This document shows, in pieces, positions 58,211 through 64,000 of a DNA stretch of 64,000 bases (its first letter is position 1; every line of letters starts with the position of its first letter). The stretch is taken from positions 726,479-790,478 of the forward strand of contig MJCC01000007.1 in NCBI GenBank assembly GCA_001766655.1. Direction: 5' to 3'. The notes below the pieces were generated by a model. The model saw only the letters and a list, made by a program, of their open reading frames with translations. It was not told the origin of the DNA and ran no database searches. Position numbers and translations under genes: made by a program. The stretch comes from Phytomonas francai. Its lineage: Eukaryota > Euglenozoa > Kinetoplastea > Trypanosomatida > Trypanosomatidae.

Positions 58211-58776
58211 GTGAGTAACGTAGATGTGGAGAGGATTATTATCAATACTATGTTTTTACCCCCTGAAGCTTTAGAAGGAACCGCGTAAGACGCACTTTTT
58301 TTATCAGTCTTGTTGCGACATGGAAGATTTATTGATGTTGATAAATCAGATTTAAGCTATTAAGGTACAGTATTTTTTTCTTTATGGTTGTTTTATTTTT
58401 ATTAGTACATGCTTTTGTGGTGCCGGGTTGATACTTTGGTTAGAAAGAAAAAAAACTCCTATCACCCCCTCAGTTAGTTACCACTAGCGATAAACGAGAA
58501 AATGAAGTATGGCTGTATTTGGACACAACTAACTGTATGTTACTGAATAACAACAAATATCGTCTCTCTATCTCCTTCCCGTTTGTCTACTTATTTGTGC
58601 AACTTTGCCTAGTACTCAATTGCTTTGATCATTTAAAAAAAAAAAATTGCCCTTTTGTTTCCAAAACGGTAGAGTCATTTTATGCGTATTTATAACTATA
58701 TGATAAGGGTGCGCTTCTCAATCTCGCCTCTCACGTATTGTTGTCTACGTTTGGCTGACGTCAAGTCCATCCCATC
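58211..58776. other. Intergenic spacer
   Basis: AT-rich; A-run at 58636-58647 and pyrimidine stretch at 58563-58587 (tctctctatctccttcccgtttg). No gene. Confidence 0.5.
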
Positions 58777-60906
58777 ATGCGTCAGGTTCTGCTTATGATC
58801 TCTTCGTGTATGTTGCCAGTTCTTTCCTCGGTAAAACGTCACCACTCCTATTTAGCCTCCCCACTGGCTACCCAGAACGACGAAAAAGGTGGTGCTATGC
58901 TCGCCCAGCAAGCCGCTTTCCCTACCCAGGGCTTGCAGAGCCCTCAGAAACAAATACTTCCTAGCAATACGAAACCCACGAGCTCCTCTTCGTCAGCCTC
59001 ACCATCTGGAAGCAGCCTCTCGCGAGGCGGCGACGGAAATAGCTCTCCTCAAAAAAGAAAAAAAATCAAAGTCATTAAAAGTACCAACCCATCTGATCAT
59101 GCGCCTCGGAAAACCTCATATCTTACGCGCACGATACTTGACATGCCGACCTCATACACGTCCTTCCGTCATGTCACGCCTCTCAAAGAATTTTCACAAC
59201 GCTACGATCACCTGGCGGCAGGGGAAAAGGTGATTGGTGTTTCAGAAAGAGTTGGTGGCCGCGTTGTTAGCCTGCGCGATATGGGTCGCATACTGTTCCT
59301 GACCATCCACGGAGACGGCTACTCTCTGCAGGTAGTGCGTCAGGTGGGCGAAGACCTTCCCAAGGAAGACCTTAAAAAGTTAAAATCCACACTCCGGATC
59401 GGGGATATCGTCGGTGCCGTCGGGATTGCCGGCCGCACTGAAAAAGGGGAGCTTTCATTATATGCAATGGAACTTGTCATTTTGGCACCCTACATGTGCA
59501 CCGACCAGTCCATCTGCCCGAACCTCAAAGGATTTTTACCCATCGCGGACAGCGAAGTCAAGTATCGCTACCGTTTTCTGGACATGATGACGAACTCGAA
59601 TGTCCGGCAAAACCTCCGTAAGCGGCACGATGCGATCAAAGCCCTGCGGAGCTACCTCGATGACTGCGGCTTTGTGGAGGTGGAGACGCCCATCCTGCAT
59701 GAGGTTCCCTCCGGCGCCAACGCGAGGCCTTTTATGACCCACCACAACGACACCCACGCGAACCTCTTCCTCCGCGTCGCGCCGGAGCTGCACCTGAAGC
59801 AGTGCGTCGTTGGCGGGCTCGAGCGCGTCTACGAGATCGGCCGCGTCTTCCGCAACGAGGACGCCGACCGCAGCCACAACCCCGAGTTCACCAGCTGCGA
59901 GCTCTACGCGGCCTACCACTCCTACGAGGACTTGATGGGCATGACCGAGGCGATTCTGCGGCGCATGGCGCGCACGGTGAACGGCACGACGACGCTCGCG
60001 ATCCCGCCTGGCGGGGGTCGAGGGCCCGTCGTGGTGGATCTCATGCGGCCTTTCCACCGCGTGCGCGCCTACGACGAGATCCAGCGGGTGGCGGGGGTGG
60101 AGTTGCCGCCCCCCTTGGAGCTCAACACGCCGCGAGGCCTCGCCTACATGTCGGCGATTATGCTTAAACATGATGTTCCCCTTCCGCCTGTGCGCACGGC
60201 GGCGCAGATGTTCAATAAGCTCATAGACTTCTTTATAGTTAACCGAGTTGTGGAGCCGACCTTCGTGATGGATCATCCGTTGTTTATGAGCCCCTTGGCG
60301 AAGGAACACGATTTGCATCCGGGGCTTTCGGAGCGATTCGAGTTGTTTATCAATGGTATGGAGATCTGCAACGCTTATAGTGAACTGAACAACCCACATG
60401 AGCAGTACTACCGCTTTCAGCAACAGCTTTTAGATAGGCAACAAGGCGATGACGAGACAATGGCATTGGACGCTGTATTTCTGAAGGCCCTACAGGTAGG
60501 TCTGCCACCGACGGCAGGCTGGGGCATGGGCATCGATCGCGTGATGATGCTACTTAACGGGTCCTCTAGCATTCGAGAGGAGGTTATCTTTCCACTTCTT
60601 AGGAAAGATGTCGATTCACGGGATACTAAGCAGCGGCGTAAAACAGCATCCTATTTTGGCTTTAACTCGCACCTGACACTTTTTTGTCTAAGCGCGCTCG
60701 AGGATGAAATGATAAAATGCAGTATGCCGCGGGATTTTTCTGATAAGGTCAGGCAGCTGCGTAAATGCATTCACTCGATGAGCGTAGTCGCGCGCCGCGA
60801 CGCGGTGGATTCCGTTGAAGCAATGACTCAGTATTCGATGAATGGTTGGCGTTATGAGGCCGCCATGAGGATACTAAAAATTGTATGCGGCCATAATAAT
60901 TGGTGA
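58777..60906 (+). CDS. LysRS2: Lysyl-tRNA synthetase, mitochondrial type with C-terminal extension
   Basis: Charges tRNA-Lys (class IIb). The 709-residue protein starts with an acid-free Ser/Arg/Met/Leu-rich segment (MRQVLLMISSCMLPVLSSVKR), a likely mitochondrial presequence, then a Ser/Pro/Gln-rich linker to about 110. The OB-fold lies at about 140-245. The catalytic domain has RYRFLDMM, the motif 2 segment VYEIGRVFRNEDADRSHNPEF and motif 3 GMGIDRVMMLL with Arg588. About 100 residues follow the catalytic domain (610-709, including RDTKQRRKTASYF and a final helical part) and are absent from ordinary LysRS. In T. brucei the mitochondrial LysRS has a C-terminal extension reported to hold the enzyme inactive until processed after import. 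Neighbour ADS matches the T. brucei order as I recall it. 59630-60150 is a GC island. Confidence 0.92.
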   Translation: MRQVLLMISSCMLPVLSSVKRHHSYLASPLATQNDEKGGAMLAQQAAFPTQGLQSPQKQILPSNTKPTSSSSSASPSGSSLSRGGDGNSSPQKRKKIKVIKSTNPSDHAPRKTSYLTRTILDMPTSYTSFRHVTPLKEFSQRYDHLAAGEKVIGVSERVGGRVVSLRDMGRILFLTIHGDGYSLQVVRQVGEDLPKEDLKKLKSTLRIGDIVGAVGIAGRTEKGELSLYAMELVILAPYMCTDQSICPNLKGFLPIADSEVKYRYRFLDMMTNSNVRQNLRKRHDAIKALRSYLDDCGFVEVETPILHEVPSGANARPFMTHHNDTHANLFLRVAPELHLKQCVVGGLERVYEIGRVFRNEDADRSHNPEFTSCELYAAYHSYEDLMGMTEAILRRMARTVNGTTTLAIPPGGGRGPVVVDLMRPFHRVRAYDEIQRVAGVELPPPLELNTPRGLAYMSAIMLKHDVPLPPVRTAAQMFNKLIDFFIVNRVVEPTFVMDHPLFMSPLAKEHDLHPGLSERFELFINGMEICNAYSELNNPHEQYYRFQQQLLDRQQGDDETMALDAVFLKALQVGLPPTAGWGMGIDRVMMLLNGSSSIREEVIFPLLRKDVDSRDTKQRRKTASYFGFNSHLTLFCLSALEDEMIKCSMPRDFSDKVRQLRKCIHSMSVVARRDAVDSVEAMTQYSMNGWRYEAAMRILKIVCGHNNW

Positions 60907-61313
60907 GTCTCAATCTCTTTTCTTTGCAATATGGGCCATCTTGTAGTGAAAACTTCTCAGAATGCTTTACTTATCGCACGGACATTCTTCACACATTCAT
61001 ACATACAGTGTAAAGGATTATTTTTATTCGATTTTTATTTCGAGGAGTAGGGATGGGTAAGTCGGAAGTTTATTTTTTCTTGTGGTCGATTTCTTTCGCT
61101 CCTAAAGTTCGCTTTGGTCTCAATTTTCAGGAAAATGTGTTGCTCTCTTCCATACGGCGTCACGTAAACGCACATCATTGAAATAATTTTCCAATTCGAA
61201 ATGCAGTGCTCTCGAGGACTTGCTTACATTATCTTTTCGGGGGTTGCACAACGCTATTTTTTCTTTTTTTTTTCGTAGCAGCACAAATATTCCAAAAAAT
61301 AAATAAATAAAGC
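60907..61313. other. Intergenic spacer
   Basis: AT-rich with the strong splice signal for ADS listed separately. No gene. Confidence 0.6.
61255..61278 (+). promoter_or_regulatory. Probable spliced-leader acceptor for ADS
   Basis: Nearly pure T tract (61255-61274) followed by AG at 61277-61278, 35 bases before the ATG at 61314. The clearest such site in the window. Confidence 0.65.
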
Positions 61314-63206
61314 ATGGTAACGAAAAGTATCTCCGAAGCTGAGCTCGGCTCGGAAAATAAATCTCATCAGAAGCTGGAAGTATATGAGAAAATAAAGTGG
61401 AATGGCTGGGGTGACATTGGTGTTGAGATGAAGTTGGACCCCGATCATGCCTTATGGGCTCGCCACATAGATGGCAAGCCAATCAAAAAAATCCTTGACT
61501 TCCTTCACAAGGAGATCCGAGGCGGTGTTGGACCAAGGGAGGTGCCTCCTTTATCACCAAGCATCACAGTTAAGGAGGCTATTGCAAAGCTCAACCCACC
61601 ATATATCAACGAGGCCTTTATGAAAGAAATTTCCGCCGCGCTAGACAGCACTCAGATACGTCCCGATAGCATGAGTCGCCTGTGTCACATCGCGGGGAAG
61701 AACTACCGTGATCTTTGGAGAATACGCAAAGGAATGGTCGAGAAAGCCCCGGACTGCATTCTTCTGCCCAACTGTAACGACGATTGTGTCAAGATCATGC
61801 AGCTGGCACACAAGCACAACGTGGTGATCATCCCCTTTGGTGGCGGCACCAACGTCACAGGCGGTGTGGAGGCGAACCCGATGGAGCAGAAGCGCATGGT
61901 TGTCTCCGTCGACATGCGCCGTATGAACCGCATGTTGAAGATTAACAAGGCATCCCACATGGCAACGTTCGAGGCTGGCGTGCTGGGGCCGGATCTAGAC
62001 AGGCAGCTATTTGGCTACGGGCTCATGTGCGGCCACGACCCGGATAGCTACACACACTCAACGCTCGGGGGGTGGATTGGGGCACGGGGAAGCGGAGCGA
62101 TGTCCAATCAATACGGCGATATCGAAGACATGGTAATAGCCCTGAAAGTGGTCACTCCAACAGGCGTCATCGAGACCCCGGTGACCTCCCGGACGTGTGG
62201 AGTCGGTCTCAATGATCTTTTCATCGGCTCCGAGGGTGCCTTTGGTATCATAACAGAGGCCACCATAAAAGTAGAGGATATCCCCGAAGAGAAGTACTAC
62301 GAGGGCTACCTTTTTCCCACCTTTGAAGCTGCATTCGATGCCTTCCTGGAGTGCAACACCAAAGGCATCAGGCCATGCACAATGCGCCTGTATGATGAGG
62401 ATGACTTCCGTCTGAGCAGTGCCATGAGTACCGCGACGCACGGCCCGCTGGGGACGCTCGCGCTCAAGGGCATCCAAAAGTACCTCGAGTCTGTTAAAGG
62501 ATGGGATATGCGCAAGGTAAGTCTTGTTATCCTTGGCTGTGAAGGTTCCAAACAGCGGGTGCAGTTCCAGCGGAAGGAGGTTGCAGCGGTGTTCAAAAAA
62601 TTCGGTGGCTTTGGAGTCGGAAAGAATGCGGGGGATTCATGGCAAGAAAAAAAATATGATCTGCCCTATGTTCGGGATTTCAGTCTCTCTCTAACGCATT
62701 GGGCAGATGTGTTTGAAACAAGCGTGCTGTACTCGCATGCAATCCCCTGCTGGCGTGCCGTAAAGGAGGCTGTGAGGCAAGTTTGGAAGGAAAATGGTCA
62801 GCATGGGTGGATTGGGTGCCACACGGCGCACCAGTATAAGAACGGATGCTGTCTGTATTTTACCTTTGCCAGTTCACAGAAGGACGATAACGACATGAAG
62901 ATCTTCTTGCAAATCAAGAAGCGTGCCATGGAAGCAATGCTCAAGTTTACAGGTAACCTGACCCATCACCATGGTATTGGCTACGAGCATGTGCCGTGGA
63001 TGTGCCACTACATGGGAAGTGGCTGCATGGACCTTCTTATGTCAATCAAGAAAAAGTTGGATCCGAAGAATATCTGCAACCCTGGGAAACTACTTCCCTG
63101 TGTTCCGCAAAGCAGCGAAACGGCTGCGCAAACAAAAGCCCGTCAAGAACGCGAAATGATGTTTGATAAGATGGGTGTCCCTGGTGCAATAAAATCTAAT
63201 CTTTGA
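61314..63206 (+). CDS. ADS: Alkyldihydroxyacetonephosphate synthase (ether-lipid synthesis)
   Basis: Swaps the acyl group of acyl-DHAP for a fatty alcohol, the ether-bond step of ether-lipid synthesis, in glycosomes (kinetoplastid peroxisomes). FAD enzyme of the VAO/PCMH fold. The 630-residue protein has the FAD-binding segment PFGGGTNVTGG (174-184), then STLGGWIGARGSGAMSNQYGD and the LFIGSEGAFGIITEATIKV region. The active-site histidine cluster HHH is at 551-553 (LTHHHGIG), and the final helix carries LDPKNICNPGKLLP. There is no N-terminal PTS2-like sequence. The last three residues are Ser-Asn-Leu, a variant of the PTS1 signal (S/A/C-K/R/H-L/M), which would still direct import if Asn is tolerated. 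Length is close to T. brucei ADS. Confidence 0.95.
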   Translation: MVTKSISEAELGSENKSHQKLEVYEKIKWNGWGDIGVEMKLDPDHALWARHIDGKPIKKILDFLHKEIRGGVGPREVPPLSPSITVKEAIAKLNPPYINEAFMKEISAALDSTQIRPDSMSRLCHIAGKNYRDLWRIRKGMVEKAPDCILLPNCNDDCVKIMQLAHKHNVVIIPFGGGTNVTGGVEANPMEQKRMVVSVDMRRMNRMLKINKASHMATFEAGVLGPDLDRQLFGYGLMCGHDPDSYTHSTLGGWIGARGSGAMSNQYGDIEDMVIALKVVTPTGVIETPVTSRTCGVGLNDLFIGSEGAFGIITEATIKVEDIPEEKYYEGYLFPTFEAAFDAFLECNTKGIRPCTMRLYDEDDFRLSSAMSTATHGPLGTLALKGIQKYLESVKGWDMRKVSLVILGCEGSKQRVQFQRKEVAAVFKKFGGFGVGKNAGDSWQEKKYDLPYVRDFSLSLTHWADVFETSVLYSHAIPCWRAVKEAVRQVWKENGQHGWIGCHTAHQYKNGCCLYFTFASSQKDDNDMKIFLQIKKRAMEAMLKFTGNLTHHHGIGYEHVPWMCHYMGSGCMDLLMSIKKKLDPKNICNPGKLLPCVPQSSETAAQTKARQEREMMFDKMGVPGAIKSNL

Positions 63207-63427
63207 AGTTTCCTTTATTCTGGAATGAATTGATTTGTGGGGCTACGTTTTTGTAGTTCCCATCGGAGAAAAAGGGAGTGTTACATCGCAAATGTACGTA
63301 TGCAACGATCCCTCTCTGCTGGGGGATACCCTAGGTTGTATAACACAAATTGTTTGAAAAACTAATTAAGATAATATCAATGATAAACGTCAGCAGCTCC
63401 GTGAACATGTACTATATGTATAGGTTC

Positions 63428-63463
<36 letters not shown>

Positions 63464-64000
63464 GTAACGTCTGTATAGCATACGATTACTATAATTAACA
63501 TGAGGTCTTTCTTTATTTTTATTGCGGAAGATTATATATATTCATTGTATTGAATTCTATTGTTGAAATGCAAAGAGTAGATGAGACAATGTTATGGTGT
63601 TTGATAATTTTTATTCGAGGGTTATAACGAGATTAGTAGATAGGAATCTATCAAAAATTACTTCATAATTGTGAATTAGGATGTCGTGTAGCGCAAGCTT
63701 ATTTTTAAAAAAAAATATGTTTGTCCTTATTTGATAAACCCTAACATTTACCCCTTGGATCCATGCAAAGTTTGGAAAAAGGTATGTAAAGACAGATTTG
63801 TTGTCCTTGTGTAAATATATATGTGTGTGTGCGTGTAAGCAACAATCAAACCACACCCTATGAAACAGTAGCAGAAGCAAGCTTTAATGCGCACGTTCGG
63901 TGGTCGTTACCATCATCACTAGTTAGCAATGATTGGTAAATCTGAAGTTATATGGCTAACCTGTGGTGATTCCTGTCTCGCGTGGCGATCCCCACCCTTA
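63207..64000. other. Trailing spacer with (TA)n
   Basis: AT-rich; (TA)16 at 63430-63461 and a short TA/TG stretch near 63815-63836. A minus-strand frame at 63611-63880 is AT-driven and not accepted. The next gene is not reached. Confidence 0.6.
63430..63461. repeat. (TA)16 microsatellite after ADS
   Basis: Starts about 220 bases after the ADS stop. Confidence 0.9.

Noticed and set aside
1..64000. CRISPR arrays, insertion sequences, retroelements, introns
   Set aside because: No regularly spaced repeats, transposase, reverse transcriptase or interrupted coding frame was seen on either strand.

Overview
The window is nuclear DNA of a trypanosomatid flagellate (Kinetoplastea). About 33 protein genes, all intron-free, lie on the + strand with no strand switch. 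They are separated by AT-rich spacers of about 0.2-1.4 kb that hold pyrimidine tracts followed by AG, as expected inside one polycistronic unit matured by spliced-leader trans-splicing. The protein content is trypanosomatid-specific: an EIF4E with a long N-terminal extension and a PAM2-like box, a C2H2 protein that looks like the RNA-editing factor MRB1680, an ether-lipid synthase with a PTS1-like C terminus, and a mitochondrial LysRS with a C-terminal extension. From memory, the order AspRS - EIF4E4 - MAP kinase - Ku80 - MRB1680 - PAN2 - LysRS - ADS matches T. brucei chromosome 6 and L. major chromosome 30. The genus cannot be fixed by eye. GC is moderate and strongly mosaic, so a high-GC Leishmania/Leptomonas genome seems less likely than groups such as Phytomonas, Angomonas or Herpetomonas; this is an inference only.

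Layout. 1-8 kb: 3' part of a modular protein of unknown function, cytosolic AspRS, EIF4E4, mitochondrial ribosome recycling factor. 9-17 kb: lipid kinase, WDR33/Pfs2 polyadenylation factor, dolichyldiphosphatase, a 128-base assembly gap with identical flanks, an alpha/beta hydrolase and a PP2C phosphatase. 18-31 kb: MAP-kinase-like kinase with a Gly-Thr repeat in its activation loop, kinesin, Ku80, TBC1D23-like protein, a small probable mitochondrial protein and histone H4. 31-45 kb: mitochondrial LIM-like protein, MRB1680-like zinc-finger protein, PAN2 deadenylase, a protein of unknown function, a Tul1-like membrane E3 ligase and a divergent mitochondrial carrier. 45-64 kb: VHS/ENTH-like protein with a RanBP2 finger, Dim1 methyltransferase, a small membrane protein, a protein with possible degenerate metallo-beta-lactamase and SAM regions, a beta-hydroxyacid dehydrogenase, a START-like protein, a SET methyltransferase, a YIP1-family protein, mitochondrial LysRS and alkyl-DHAP synthase.

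The genes do not form a functional operon, but themes recur: mRNA fate (EIF4E4, WDR33, PAN2), mitochondrial gene expression (RRF, MRB1680-like, LysRS, LIM-like protein), and endomembrane or lipid work (dolichyldiphosphatase, YIP1, TBC1D23-like, START, Tul1-like, ADS). Two features are unusual across the whole window: sharply bounded GC-rich islands inside many genes, and recurrent (TA)n tracts in the spacers, often close to gene starts.

No tRNA, rRNA, CRISPR array, transposon or bacterial-type operon signal was recognised. Start codons were taken at the first in-frame ATG; upstream TTG or GTG extensions were not accepted.
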